Below are positions 31,928 to 40,848 of a stretch of DNA of 64,000 nt, piece after piece. Numbering within the stretch: the stretch's first letter is position 1; the number at the start of each line of letters is the position of its first letter. The stretch is taken from contig OZ245718.1 in NCBI GenBank assembly GCA_965227045.1, positions 1,240,001-1,304,000 of the forward strand, read 5' to 3'. The translations under genes and the position numbers were made by a program. Source of the stretch: UBA10649 sp965227045 (GTDB lineage: Bacteria > Actinomycetota > Actinomycetes > S36-B12). Under the pieces are notes generated by a model, which did not search any database, had not been told where the DNA came from, and saw only the letters and a list, made by a program, of their open reading frames with translations.

Positions 31928-33084
31928 CACAGCGTCGCGAGTTTCTGCGCGGCTTCCAACCACGGCCCGTCGGCATCGATGCCCTGCAGCATCTCAAGGT
32001 AGGCGATCGCCATCTGCGCGGAGGTGTACTTCGATGCGACCATTGCATAGGCGTTGTCGGCGAGCTCCTCGCCCCACTCGGGATTCGTCAGCACCTCGAC
32101 GATGCCGTCGGCAAGGCCGTCGGCGCTCTCGTGTGCCGTCAGTCGTGCGTGAATCCCCTGCGCGAAGATGTCGTTGACCCCCGCCACATCAGAAGCCACG
32201 ATCGGCACTCGCGCCGCAGCCGCCTGCAGCAAGGACATGCTCAGCGTCTCGCCGTGAGTCGCCTGCACATACGCATCGAGCCATCCGAGGAAGGCCGGGA
32301 TCCGGCTCTCGGGGATCGATCCGATGAAGTCGATGACGGCGTCGGCGCCCAGCGAGTGGGCAAGCTCCCTGATGCGTGGGAGCTCAGGCCCGTCTCCCGC
32401 GAGCACGAGGCGGATGGGAATGTCGGCCCTTTTCGCCTGGAGCACCGCCATCGCCTTGACCAGGGTGTCGAAGTCCTTCGCGGCCACTACGCGCGATGCC
32501 ATGCCGATTCGAAACTCGTCATTCGCTCGGTGGACGGGCCGGGTGACGTCGGCGAAGTCCGCGAGCGAGACGCCATTGGCGATGACGAAGCTACGGGCCA
32601 GCGCCGGGAAGGGAATCTTCCGCAGCGGGTAGCCAGCCTCATTTTCAGGCGTCAGGAAGACGACCGCTCGACTGCAGGCCAGCGAGCTGGCGGAGTTGAT
32701 GTCCAGCGAATGCGAGCGGTCGTTGACACTGGAATGCTCGATCGTGACGATGCGCGGTTTCTGTCCGGTGAGCTTGCGTCCCAGGTACACCGGGATCGCA
32801 TGCCGCGGCGAGTGCACAAATACTGCACGCGCCTTCACGCGTCTGGCCACGGACCACGAGCGGTACATCGAGCTGAGGTCGGCGCGATGCTTGAGGATGA
32901 CCGGCTCGACGATCTTGGCTCCGGGCCACGCACCGGGGTCGTCATCGAGTTCCTCTCGGCGACCGATCGGTACGACGGCTGTCGACAGTCCCACCCTGTT
33001 GAGTTGATCGGTCAGGGCGTTGACGACGGAGCGGACCCCTCCCATGCCCCCGTAACACAAGTGCATTACATCGACTTGGGGCAC
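31927..33084 (-). CDS. GT4-type glycosyltransferase
   Basis: A 385-residue GT-B enzyme. The acceptor domain opens MHLCYGGMGGVRSVVNALTD (7-26). The donor domain has RIGMASRVVAAKDFDTLVKA, LAGDGPELPRIRELAHSLG and QATHGETLSMSLLQAAAARV, where a Glu-x7-Gln/Glu region stands for the usual E-x7-E. GTG 33084 is the start; ATG 33066 also fits. It heads a leftward three-gene unit with the two methyltransferases, linked by stop/start overlaps. It is divergent from the capsular-type transferase at 33128. Confidence 0.85.
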   Translation of the reverse strand: MPQVDVMHLCYGGMGGVRSVVNALTDQLNRVGLSTAVVPIGRREELDDDPGAWPGAKIVEPVILKHRADLSSMYRSWSVARRVKARAVFVHSPRHAIPVYLGRKLTGQKPRIVTIEHSSVNDRSHSLDINSASSLACSRAVVFLTPENEAGYPLRKIPFPALARSFVIANGVSLADFADVTRPVHRANDEFRIGMASRVVAAKDFDTLVKAMAVLQAKRADIPIRLVLAGDGPELPRIRELAHSLGADAVIDFIGSIPESRIPAFLGWLDAYVQATHGETLSMSLLQAAAARVPIVASDVAGVNDIFAQGIHARLTAHESADGLADGIVEVLTNPEWGEELADNAYAMVASKYTSAQMAIAYLEMLQGIDADGPWLEAAQKLATL

Positions 33085-33127
33085 GCGTTGACCCTACCGT
33101 TGCCGGACGTCCACCTAAGATCGCGGC

Positions 33128-33901
33128 GTGAGCGCCAAGCCCCGCGTGTTCGTGCTGTGGTTCGGCGGACATCCCATGCCGCTCGTTCGGCAGGAGTGCG
33201 TGCAGAGCCTGCGCGACGGTGGGCTCGAGGTCGTGCTGCTCACTGACGACGACGTGCCCAACTGGGTGCTACCGGAGGCACCGCTCGTGCCTGCGTACTG
33301 GCTGCTGACGCCGATTCAGCGGTCGGACTACTTTCGTGCGTACCTGATGCACCACCACGGCGGCGCGTACACAGACATCAAGAAGCCCGAAGGCAGTTGG
33401 CTGCCAGGCCTTCAGCAGTTGGCGGACGACCCCGACCTGTGGGCGGTGGGATACCCCGTGGAGCGGTGGAATGTCTCGACCTGCGGTATCGAGCCGCATC
33501 CTCGATACCAGCCGTGGCGCCTGCGGTGGTTCCGCTACCGCTGGATGCAGCTCAATCACAACAAGATCATGGGCGGCGGCGGATTCGGGTTCAAGCCGCG
33601 CACCGAGCTCACCCGCAGGTGGATCGAGGGCGTCGAGGCTCGCGTGCGCGAGAAGACTCCCGAACTCAAGGAGAATCCCGGCCGGTACTCCAAGGAGCGA
33701 TACGGAGACATGAACGACGGCACGGTGTCGCGGTATCCGGTCCCCTGGCTGTACCTCGCAGGTGATGTCCTGCATCCGCTCTCGTATCGATATCGGCGCC
33801 ACATCGCCCGCACTCTGCCTCGCTTGAGCTTCGAGGCGTACCAGGATCCGCGACCCGACTACAACTCCGGCCCGAGGGACTTGGCGAACCGCGATCGCTG
33901 A
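33128..33901 (+). CDS. Capsular-polysaccharide-type glycosyltransferase (DXD sugar-binding)
   Basis: A 257-residue GT-A-type protein of the 'capsular polysaccharide synthesis / glycosyltransferase sugar-binding DXD' group (GT32-like). The landmark is RSDYFRAYLMHHHGGAYTDI (about 64-84), where the second Asp of the DXD element (here YTDIK) would hold the metal-nucleotide sugar. QLNHNKIMGGGGFGFKPRTE (about 141-160) follows. It begins RVFVLWFGGHPMP. GTG 33128 is the start. It stands alone on its strand between two leftward units and ends one base before the stop of the convergent GT2 gene. Confidence 0.82.
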   Translation: MSAKPRVFVLWFGGHPMPLVRQECVQSLRDGGLEVVLLTDDDVPNWVLPEAPLVPAYWLLTPIQRSDYFRAYLMHHHGGAYTDIKKPEGSWLPGLQQLADDPDLWAVGYPVERWNVSTCGIEPHPRYQPWRLRWFRYRWMQLNHNKIMGGGGFGFKPRTELTRRWIEGVEARVREKTPELKENPGRYSKERYGDMNDGTVSRYPVPWLYLAGDVLHPLSYRYRRHIARTLPRLSFEAYQDPRPDYNSGPRDLANRDR

Positions 33902-34810
33902 CTACTTGCGGATCCGCAGTCGCCTTAAGGTCGCCGCCGACAGCTGCCGCAGCGTGGTGCGGTCGAGCAGCGGTCCGCTCGACGGCCCGCTCGCCTCGAC
34001 GAACGCATTGCGCACGGCCGGATAGACGGTGCGCGCATTGCGTTCGTACAGGCGAACTGCCTGCTCGCGGCCCTCGGCCGTCGGCATGCGAAGCGCCAGG
34101 TCGCGCAGCATCGCGCTGAATCCCATGGCCTGGTTGATGCGGGCCATGGGCGCCCAGTAGGGCAGCCCACTCGAATCCCGAAGGCCCGGGGCGAGGGTGT
34201 CGACCTCCCAGGTGATGACTTTGCTCCACCACCACGCGGAGCCTTCGACGCACAGCCACGCGGCGAGAACCACCTGCGGATAGACCAAGGCGGCCGCGTT
34301 CGACTTGTCCAGCTGCTCCCGCAGAAATGCAATCGGCTCGTGGGTCGCCGCACGGCGGAATACGAGTCCCGGCGCGTGCACGCTCGCCGACCGGTACTTG
34401 ATGACGTTGATCGGCTCGGTCGGCCTGACAGCCCCGTTCGGCCGATGGATGCTCCCGTTCTTCGTCGACACGAAGTCCGGTCGCATCTGAGCGACCCACG
34501 AGTTCAACTCGGCGAGGTTCACCAGATCCACTCCGTCGTCGTCATTGGCGATCACGACGTACTCCGTGGCTGCGGCCTCGATCAATTCGGGGAAGGTTCG
34601 CGCGAACCCCGCGTTGGCTTCGTGACGAATCAGAGTCACACCGCCGATGGCGAATTCCTGCAACGCCTCCCAGGTCGAATCCGTTGAGCCGTCGTCGATG
34701 ACGACCAACGCAATCTCGTCCCTTGCGATGAGCGGAATAAGTGACGAACAGATGCGGACAACGGCCTCGCGGCGATTGAACGTGGGGATGGCGATCGTCA
34801 GCAGCGGCAT
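33902..34810 (-). CDS. GT2 family glycosyltransferase
   Basis: A 302-residue GT-A glycosyltransferase. The N-terminal nucleotide-binding region is LTIAIPTFNRREAVVRICSS (4-23) and VVIDDGSTDSTWEAL (36-50). The metal-binding acidic cluster is IANDDDGVDL (about 87-96). Beyond residue 200 the sequence is less conserved and rich in Trp. The donor sugar cannot be inferred. It is the last gene of a six-gene leftward unit (39688 to 33902), starting three bases after the GNAT-like gene's stop. Confidence 0.88.
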   Translation of the reverse strand: MPLLTIAIPTFNRREAVVRICSSLIPLIARDEIALVVIDDGSTDSTWEALQEFAIGGVTLIRHEANAGFARTFPELIEAAATEYVVIANDDDGVDLVNLAELNSWVAQMRPDFVSTKNGSIHRPNGAVRPTEPINVIKYRSASVHAPGLVFRRAATHEPIAFLREQLDKSNAAALVYPQVVLAAWLCVEGSAWWWSKVITWEVDTLAPGLRDSSGLPYWAPMARINQAMGFSAMLRDLALRMPTAEGREQAVRLYERNARTVYPAVRNAFVEASGPSSGPLLDRTTLRQLSAATLRRLRIRK

Positions 34811-34813
34811 GGC

Positions 34814-35665
34814 CTAGATCCGATCCCCGGACTCGATGTCCCAGTCCGACGGGCACTGCCACGACGCGACAAGTGGGAGAACCGTGAGGAAGCCCTCGGT
34901 GACGCGGGCGCCCTGCGTGGCGCGGGTATTCAGCGCCGCCTGAGGGTCGGTGCTGAACCTGAACAGCTCGGTGGCGCCGACGACGTGTGGATCGGCACCG
35001 CGATCGGTCGATGCGAGTACGCGCGCAGTCGAGCCGGCGCGTTCGACCACGGCAATGTCTCCCGCATCCGTCGCCAGGATTCGCACGTCCGGCGATCGCT
35101 CCACGAGCTGCCCGCGAAGATCGGCAAGCGACGGATAGGCGAACCTTGCAACATCGCCGCCACGAGCGGACCTGGCCGCATCCACAAGCTCGAGCGCACT
35201 GTCGGCGTCGTCCACCTCTGCCCACGGGTGATCTGTGGCCGCCGGCACTGACAGGTACCAGGTCGGCACCATCACCGAACCTGCGGCTTCGAGCCGACGT
35301 CGACTCGCATTCTCCGAGGTGACGAACGCGAGAAGGGCGACCGCTCCTCGTTCCCCCGCGAGCAGTGCCGAGTGCTCGATCATCGAGGTGAACATGCCGC
35401 GCCCACGCGCAGGCGGGTCTGTCCAGCTGCCAGTCATGATGCCGACAAGGTCCGTCTGATCGCCGTACCCGATGTACCGGTAGCTGACGATTGAGCCGGC
35501 GATCGGACCGCCCGACTCGACCGCTGCGAACACGTCGTGTGATTGGCCGCCGAAGGGCCGAAGCACCCAGTCCAGGCGGTCGCGACCACCCCAGTTGTCG
35601 AAGCTCCGGTTCAGCCCGGCGAGGTGCTCGTCGTATCGCGACTCCGCTACTGGCTCAAACACCAC
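34814..35665 (-). CDS. GNAT-like N-acyltransferase
   Basis: A 283-residue protein with a GNAT fold. VFAAVESGGPIAGSIVSYR and the acetyl-CoA-binding loop DPPARGRGMFTSMIEHSA (about 83-100, R-G-R-G-M for R/Q-x-x-G-x-G/A) are followed by a poorly conserved C-terminal half that may be a second degenerate GNAT domain. Such proteins in glycan loci acylate amino sugars. GTG 35665 overlaps the stop of the deacetylase gene upstream by 11 bases. A deacetylase next to an acyltransferase suggests exchange of an N-acyl group on one sugar, which is inference. Confidence 0.75.
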   Translation of the reverse strand: MVFEPVAESRYDEHLAGLNRSFDNWGGRDRLDWVLRPFGGQSHDVFAAVESGGPIAGSIVSYRYIGYGDQTDLVGIMTGSWTDPPARGRGMFTSMIEHSALLAGERGAVALLAFVTSENASRRRLEAAGSVMVPTWYLSVPAATDHPWAEVDDADSALELVDAARSARGGDVARFAYPSLADLRGQLVERSPDVRILATDAGDIAVVERAGSTARVLASTDRGADPHVVGATELFRFSTDPQAALNTRATQGARVTEGFLTVLPLVASWQCPSDWDIESGDRI

Positions 35666-36668
35666 TGTCCGTCAGGTGTAGTACCGCGTCGGCGACATCG
35701 CTGGTCGTCCCCCACCACACCGAGTCGCCGAACTCGGTGGTGATGCGGCCGAACAGGTCGATCAGCTGGGTTGCGTACGCCTCGTCGAGTCCGTCGAGTG
35801 CAACGATGCCGAGCGCGTTCTTGACGATATGCGCCTTGACCGAGAGCAGGCCGCCGGCCTCGAGGATCGCCGCCGCGCGATCCCAGGTCGAGGTGGCGCG
35901 ATAGTTGGTCGGGATATGCACGAGTCGACGCCCGGGAATGTGGGTCGGGAGAAATGCCGGGACGCCACGCAGGCCGCTGCCGCCATTGTCGGAGTCGAGG
36001 TTCACCTCTGTGCCGAGATCGCACGCTGACGCGACATACGTCAGTCCCACTGCTTCCATCGCGTCAAGAAGAGCGGGCGGCGCATTCCACGACGGCGGGG
36101 TCATGCCGCGCGGTGCGTCGAGGCCCGCGTCGGTGAAGATCTGCATTGCATCGCGCAAGATCTGGGTGCACCGAGCCACCGACTCGCCCTGGAATTCCAT
36201 CGGCAGCAGCGGACCAACATGCACATGGTGCAGGCCGTGCAGAGAGATCTCCGTGCGCTCGAGCGAACTGAGGTAGTCGACGAACTGCGGGTGACGATCC
36301 AGCCGCATCGAGCCCTTCGGCCGGATTGGCGCGAGCATGACGCGGTCGCGAATCCATGGGATCCGGGCGCGACCAGTGCGCGTGGGAACGGGGCTGATCT
36401 CTCGCCAGTCGGGGGTAACGAACAAGGTCGCGCGCACCTGCCCGTGCGACGCGAGGATCGTCTCGAGGTAGCCAAGTGCGCCAGCGCCGAGGTCACCGCC
36501 AGCCTCGTACGGATCCCGCGACGTTCCGGGATGGACATCGTCGATCGTGAACACGACTCCGGACTGCTTGCCCGGGGGCGGCCATTCCCGATTGCCCAGC
36601 ATCGCTGCAGCGTACTCAACGATCGGTGCGATCTCCGTCCAGCCCGTCGACGCGATAACCCTTTTCAC
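35655..36668 (-). CDS. Polysaccharide-deacetylase-like protein
   Basis: A protein of up to 337 residues resembling polysaccharide deacetylases (NodB-like). It has GVVFTIDDVHPG (about 37-48; the Asp pair for metal and catalysis), RATLFVTPDW, EISLHGLHHVHVGP (about 139-152; the His-x-x-x-His metal site) and APRGMTPPSWNAPPALLDAM (the R-x3-P/W block). It likely removes an N-acetyl group from a lipid-linked or nucleotide sugar. GTG 36668 overlaps the previous gene by 53 bases; ATG 36602, 13 bases after that gene's stop, is a plausible shorter start and keeps all motifs. Confidence 0.8.
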   Translation of the reverse strand: MKRVIASTGWTEIAPIVEYAAAMLGNREWPPPGKQSGVVFTIDDVHPGTSRDPYEAGGDLGAGALGYLETILASHGQVRATLFVTPDWREISPVPTRTGRARIPWIRDRVMLAPIRPKGSMRLDRHPQFVDYLSSLERTEISLHGLHHVHVGPLLPMEFQGESVARCTQILRDAMQIFTDAGLDAPRGMTPPSWNAPPALLDAMEAVGLTYVASACDLGTEVNLDSDNGGSGLRGVPAFLPTHIPGRRLVHIPTNYRATSTWDRAAAILEAGGLLSVKAHIVKNALGIVALDGLDEAYATQLIDLFGRITTEFGDSVWWGTTSDVADAVLHLTDSGV

Positions 36669-37512
36669 GCGTGGATCGGGCCAGCCGCAGGTCGACCGCG
36701 CGACGGATCGCCGTTGCCGTCGCCGACTTGGACCACGTCGTCAGGCCCAGCGCGGCCTGCAGCTGGCGGGGCGTCAGCATGCGATCCGCGCCAAGCTCGA
36801 TGCGACCAAGGTGAACCGTGTCCTCGTAGCTCACACCCGTCTCGAACAACTGCGGCCACCGCTTGCGCGCCGCCTCAGGCTCCTGCCCCTGCTCGACCGG
36901 AAAGGCCCCGCGGCCGAGGACGCGCACGGTCCGGCCCATGAGCGCGCCATACCAGACCGAGGTCTGCGCCACGTTGGAAGCGACCGCCTCGTGCGCGGCG
37001 ATCTCGGTCGCCAGGTCGACGAGGAAGTCCGGGCGCATACGCGAGCCGAAGGAGACCAGGCGGAATCCGGCCCTCCGGTACGCGTCGACCGCGGGCGTAT
37101 CGGCGTCCTGCAGATAAACGGACACCGTGTACGGGCCGGGCATCTCGCGCTGCACCTCGGCGATGAACTCGTTGACCGGGTACTCGATCATTCCCTCGGC
37201 CGAGTGGGCGGGGAACACGATCGTGCCGCGGCCGGGGATTGCCGCCGGGTTGGGGAAGCGGTCAGCGACCAGGTAGCTGAACGGGGCGCCGATGCAATGG
37301 ACGTTCGGCACCCCGCGCTCGCGAGCCTGCTCGAGCAGGTGCTCGTTCCACACGAAGTAGGGAGCGAACCGCATGGTGCGGTGTCCGACTCCTGCGGCGA
37401 GGTGCGGCGCCCAGCCGTGCGAGATGAGGCCGAAAAGCGAGCGACGCGGATCGACGCCGCTGTAGTCGGCGAGCGCGCGCTTGTGGCCGTACCAGTCGTT
37501 CTCGGGAATCAC
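36616..37512 (-). CDS. Unrecognised GT-B-like protein of the nonulosonate/glycan locus
   Basis: A 298-residue protein I cannot assign firmly. IVFPAHSAEGMIEYPVNEFI (near 97-116), VSVYLQDADTP and VASNVAQTSVWYGALMGRTV (near 180-199) have the flavour of the C-terminal half of a GT-B transferase or of CDP-glycerol/sialyltransferase-like enzymes, where ASN...S.W.ALMG marks the donor-binding helix. No membrane helix or signal is seen. GTG 37512 overlaps the stop of the CBS-nucleotidyltransferase (GTGA), and the deacetylase overlaps its 3' end. Because it sits beside legionaminate genes, a nonulosonate transferase is a possibility to test. Confidence 0.6.
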   Translation of the reverse strand: MIPENDWYGHKRALADYSGVDPRRSLFGLISHGWAPHLAAGVGHRTMRFAPYFVWNEHLLEQARERGVPNVHCIGAPFSYLVADRFPNPAAIPGRGTIVFPAHSAEGMIEYPVNEFIAEVQREMPGPYTVSVYLQDADTPAVDAYRRAGFRLVSFGSRMRPDFLVDLATEIAAHEAVASNVAQTSVWYGALMGRTVRVLGRGAFPVEQGQEPEAARKRWPQLFETGVSYEDTVHLGRIELGADRMLTPRQLQAALGLTTWSKSATATAIRRAVDLRLARSTREKGYRVDGLDGDRTDR

Positions 37513-38582
37513 GCGCCGGCGCCTCGTGCTCGCCCCAGGTCGGTCGGCGATCCGATGTCGATCCAGTCGTCATCCGACTGCCAGGTGAGCACCTGGCGGC
37601 TGGAAGCGAGTAGGTCAGAGGCGAAGTCGGTCATGTCATATCGCGCCCCGACGGGGACCAGGTCGAGCGAGTCAGGTGACAGCACGTAGACCCCGATATT
37701 CACCGTATGCTCGAAAACCGGCTTCTCGACAATACCGATCGCTCGGCCGTCCTCCTGATCGATCACGGCATAGGGCACCTGGAACGGCAGGCTCTTGGTC
37801 GCGATCGTCATCGCGGGACGGTGTGTCTCATGGCGCGCGAGCAATGCACCGACGTCGACGGTCGTGAGCAGGTCGCCGTTCATCACGAGGATCGGGTGGG
37901 TGAGCTCGCCGACTAGGTCGACCAGCAGCCCGAGTGATCCCGCCGTGCCCAGCGGTGTGTCGGGGTCCTCGGCCACGTAGCGGATGCGACAGCCGAACGT
38001 CGTGCCGTCGCCGAAGTGGTCGACGATCCGCTCGGCCATATGCCCGACCGCGAGCACGATCTCGGAGATCCCGTAGCCAACCAGGTGGGTGATGATGCGT
38101 TCAAGGACGGGTCGCCCCGCGATCGGAACCATGACCTTGGGCAGGTCCTCGGTGAGGGGGTGCAGCCGTGTCCCCCGGCCTCCGGCGAGGATAAAGGCGA
38201 GGTTCGGGCGCGGCTGGCGCCCGAGCAGTCCCTGCAGTGTGTGAAGGCCGACGAGGCGACCGGCGTCGTCGACCACCGGAATCTGGTTGATGACTCGAGC
38301 GCGCATGAAGTCGAGAACTGCGGTGCGGGATTCGCGCTCGTTGACGACATGCGGCGTACGAGTGACGAACTCAGCAGCCTGGTCATCGAGCGACGCACCG
38401 GCGAGCAGAGCACGACGAACGTCGCCATCTGTCATGACTCCGGCCAGCGTCGACCGGGCATCAGTCGCGAAGGCAACGCTCCGGGCACCTGCTTCGATCG
38501 CCTTCAAGACGTCGCGCAGGTCCGCGGTGTCCAGGCTGAACGTGGGCAGGATCTCTTCGGTCACGTACGAGAGCGTATTCAC
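37509..38582 (-). CDS. CBS-domain sugar-phosphate nucleotidyltransferase, PtmE-like
   Basis: A 357-residue protein. Residues 1-120 hold a CBS-domain pair (VLKAIEAGARSVAFATD, GVMTDGDVRRALL, NQIPVVDDAGRLVGLHTL). Residues 127-350 are a nucleotidyltransferase with LAGGRGTRLHPLTEDLPKVM (132-151), VMNGDLLTTVD and DDWIDIGSPTD. This combination is that of Campylobacter PtmE, the glucosamine-1-phosphate guanylyltransferase opening the GDP-sugar route to legionaminic acid. It fits the LegB/LegI/LegG genes on the opposite strand. GTG 38582 overlaps the upstream glycosyltransferase stop by four bases. The CBS pair may sense a nucleotide. Confidence 0.82.
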   Translation of the reverse strand: MNTLSYVTEEILPTFSLDTADLRDVLKAIEAGARSVAFATDARSTLAGVMTDGDVRRALLAGASLDDQAAEFVTRTPHVVNERESRTAVLDFMRARVINQIPVVDDAGRLVGLHTLQGLLGRQPRPNLAFILAGGRGTRLHPLTEDLPKVMVPIAGRPVLERIITHLVGYGISEIVLAVGHMAERIVDHFGDGTTFGCRIRYVAEDPDTPLGTAGSLGLLVDLVGELTHPILVMNGDLLTTVDVGALLARHETHRPAMTIATKSLPFQVPYAVIDQEDGRAIGIVEKPVFEHTVNIGVYVLSPDSLDLVPVGARYDMTDFASDLLASSRQVLTWQSDDDWIDIGSPTDLGRARGAGA

Positions 38583-39688
38583 GAACCTCGACGCACGAAA
38601 CCATGCGCGCCCAAACCCGCGGAGACAATGCGCCAGTACTCCTGGTCCGCAGCCTGCTGAAAGATCCGCGCGCGTCCGCGCGCGGCCACCTGAGCGCGAG
38701 CGTCGTCGTCCGCGAGATAGTAGGCGATCAGTTCGACCGCCTCACCGACTGTGTCGAATGCGGCAAAGTCCACTCCGGGCTCGAGAAGGTCCTCTGAACC
38801 GGGCACAGCCTGTGCGGCGAGCATCGCTCCGGCCGCCGGCCCTTCGCAGTAACGGTAGGAGAAGTACCGCGCGTTCAACGAGTCGATTCCCGGTCCGTCG
38901 GTCTGGAACGCCGTACCCACAACGATGTCCGCCTGCACATACCTGTTCCACATCGCCTCGGCCGAGTCTCGCGGCGCACCCAGCACCCGCGCCTCGAACT
39001 CCAGATCAAGCCCACGTTCTCGCAGACCCTGCTGGACCGCGAGAAGGAACGACGTGCGGGGCTCATACAAGGAGCCAGTGAACAAGGCGCGCGGCGAAGG
39101 ATTCGGTGCGCGAAGGCGACGCTGTTCGGAAAGTCGGACGACGCGCGCTAGCGACAACGCCATCGGCATGGGGCCGATAAGTCGGCGATGAGGGAACAGA
39201 TGGCGGACCCCGTCGAGCGGCATCAAAGCCAGCGTGACACCGCGCGCGGCCGTAACCATGGCGCATTGCACGCGCCATCGGCGCAGTGCGAAGTCAGCCA
39301 CGCGGGCGATTGGCGTGACGTCATTCACGCTCAGCGTGATCGCCAACCGCAGGGACTGCCAGAGGGAACCGGCCCAGTGCTGGCTCCCCGATCGCGGATC
39401 GTAGAAGAAGTGAGTTGCTCCCGATCGACGTAGCGATGTGGAGATGATCGCGATGTACCTATCGGGATCATCGATCACCACGCGCGTGACGTTGTCCTCG
39501 CCGAGGAACTCCTCCGCACTTGAGGCAAGCTCCTCGTACTCGGGTAGTTCCCAGCCACGAGTCCCGGACTCGATCGCCAGGATGGCGTGCGTCGCCGAAT
39601 GCGATGCCCGGATCGAGCCGATCGCTCGAGCAGGCAGTACGGCGAGCCACGTCCCCGCCACTGCCATCCGCGCGACGGCCCTGTTCAC
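38579..39688 (-). CDS. CgeB-like glycosyltransferase (Glyco_trans_1_2 type)
   Basis: A 369-residue protein with a GT-B outline. A degenerate N-terminal half (HAILAIESGTRGWELPEYEE) is followed by a C-terminal region with SLNARYFSYRYCEGPAAGAM (about 270-289), SEDLLEPGVDFAAFDTVGEA and a closing YYLADDDARAQVAARGRARI. This is the spore-maturation CgeB / Glyco_trans_1_2 pattern. GTG 39688 begins the leftward six-gene unit and is only 24 bases from the divergent amidotransferase gene. A role in attaching the nonulosonate or a neighbouring sugar is likely from context only. Confidence 0.75.
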   Translation of the reverse strand: MNRAVARMAVAGTWLAVLPARAIGSIRASHSATHAILAIESGTRGWELPEYEELASSAEEFLGEDNVTRVVIDDPDRYIAIISTSLRRSGATHFFYDPRSGSQHWAGSLWQSLRLAITLSVNDVTPIARVADFALRRWRVQCAMVTAARGVTLALMPLDGVRHLFPHRRLIGPMPMALSLARVVRLSEQRRLRAPNPSPRALFTGSLYEPRTSFLLAVQQGLRERGLDLEFEARVLGAPRDSAEAMWNRYVQADIVVGTAFQTDGPGIDSLNARYFSYRYCEGPAAGAMLAAQAVPGSEDLLEPGVDFAAFDTVGEAVELIAYYLADDDARAQVAARGRARIFQQAADQEYWRIVSAGLGAHGFVRRGS

Positions 39689-39712
39689 GATCGGCAGACT
39701 ATCCTCGGGCGC

Positions 39713-40846
39713 ATGACGGACACGGCAAGGCGAGCGACCTCGCCGACGTGGTGCGCCAATTGCCTCGCGATGTCCACCCGACCGCGACTCAGCTTCGATG
39801 CTCGCGGTTGGTGCAACGCCTGCGTGTGGATGGAGCGCAAGCGCGAGCTCGACTGGTCGGCGCGCGAGAGCGAACTGGCGCGTCTCCTGGATCGCCACCG
39901 GGGCGACGGCACCCGCTTCGACTGCGTCGTGCCGGTCAGCGGCGGCAAGGACGGGTCGTACGTCGCCTACACCCTCCAGAACCTGCACGGCATGACTCCC
40001 CTGTGCGTCACGGTCACCCCGCCGCTGGCCCTCGAACTGGGCGAGCGGAACCTCAAGAACTTCGTCGCCAGCGGCTTCAACCACGTCACCGTCAATCCCC
40101 ACCCGAATGCCATGCGCGTTCTCAACCGCGTCGGCTTCCAGGAGATGGGATTCCCGTACTACGGCTGGCTGCTCGCGATCCAGTCGGCCGTCATTCGCGT
40201 GGCGATGAACTTCGGCGTCGGCCTGATCTTCTACGGCGAGGACGGCGAGGTCGAGTACGGCGGCACGGAGAAGACAGTTGACTCGGCCATCTACGACGTC
40301 AGATACATGAAGGAGATCTACCTCGAGGGCGGCTACGACAAGGTCCTGGACCGCTCAGCGCTGCCCGAGTCGGAACTGTCGTTCTTCCGCTTCCCCAGTG
40401 ACAGCGAGCTCGCCGCACATCCGCTCGACATCACGCACTGGTCGTACTTCGAGAACTGGGATCCCTACCGCAACTACCTCGTCGCCAAGGAGTTCTGCGG
40501 ACTCGAGGAGTCCGAGGTCACCAACGCGGGGACCTTCACGAACTTCGCGCAGAACGACCAGGCGCTGTACGCCCTGCACACCTACCTGATGTACCTGAAG
40601 TTCGGATTCGGCCGCGCGACCCAGGACGCGTGCATCGAGGTGCGGCGCGGCGCCATGGACCGTGACCAGGCCGTCAACCTGGTGCGGCTGTACGACGGCC
40701 ACTTTCCTGACGAGTTCATTGACCTCTACCTCGACTACTACGGCATCGATCAGGCGCAGTTCGATGCCGTTCTGGACTCGTGGGTGAACCGGGAGCTGTT
40801 CGAGAAGGTCGACGGTCGTTGGCGGCCGACCTTCGAGGTGACCTGA
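39713..40846 (+). CDS. N-acetyl sugar amidotransferase (WbpG/PseA/PtmG type)
   Basis: A 377-residue enzyme of the WbpG family, which turns an N-acetyl group of a sugar into an acetamidino group using ammonia delivered by a HisH/HisF-like pair. It has an N-terminal cysteine cluster (TWCANC at about 13-18 and WCNAC at about 33-37), the ATP PP-loop VPVSGGKDGSYVAY (about 73-86) and YGEDGEVEYGGTE (about 176-188). ATG 39713 is the first codon of the rightward operon that ends with the LegG-like gene. The two genes immediately after it encode the HisH- and HisF-like partners, so the system is complete. The substrate is probably a legionaminic acid precursor or CMP-sugar. Confidence 0.88.
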   Translation: MTDTARRATSPTWCANCLAMSTRPRLSFDARGWCNACVWMERKRELDWSARESELARLLDRHRGDGTRFDCVVPVSGGKDGSYVAYTLQNLHGMTPLCVTVTPPLALELGERNLKNFVASGFNHVTVNPHPNAMRVLNRVGFQEMGFPYYGWLLAIQSAVIRVAMNFGVGLIFYGEDGEVEYGGTEKTVDSAIYDVRYMKEIYLEGGYDKVLDRSALPESELSFFRFPSDSELAAHPLDITHWSYFENWDPYRNYLVAKEFCGLEESEVTNAGTFTNFAQNDQALYALHTYLMYLKFGFGRATQDACIEVRRGAMDRDQAVNLVRLYDGHFPDEFIDLYLDYYGIDQAQFDAVLDSWVNRELFEKVDGRWRPTFEVT

Positions 40847-40848
40847 GC

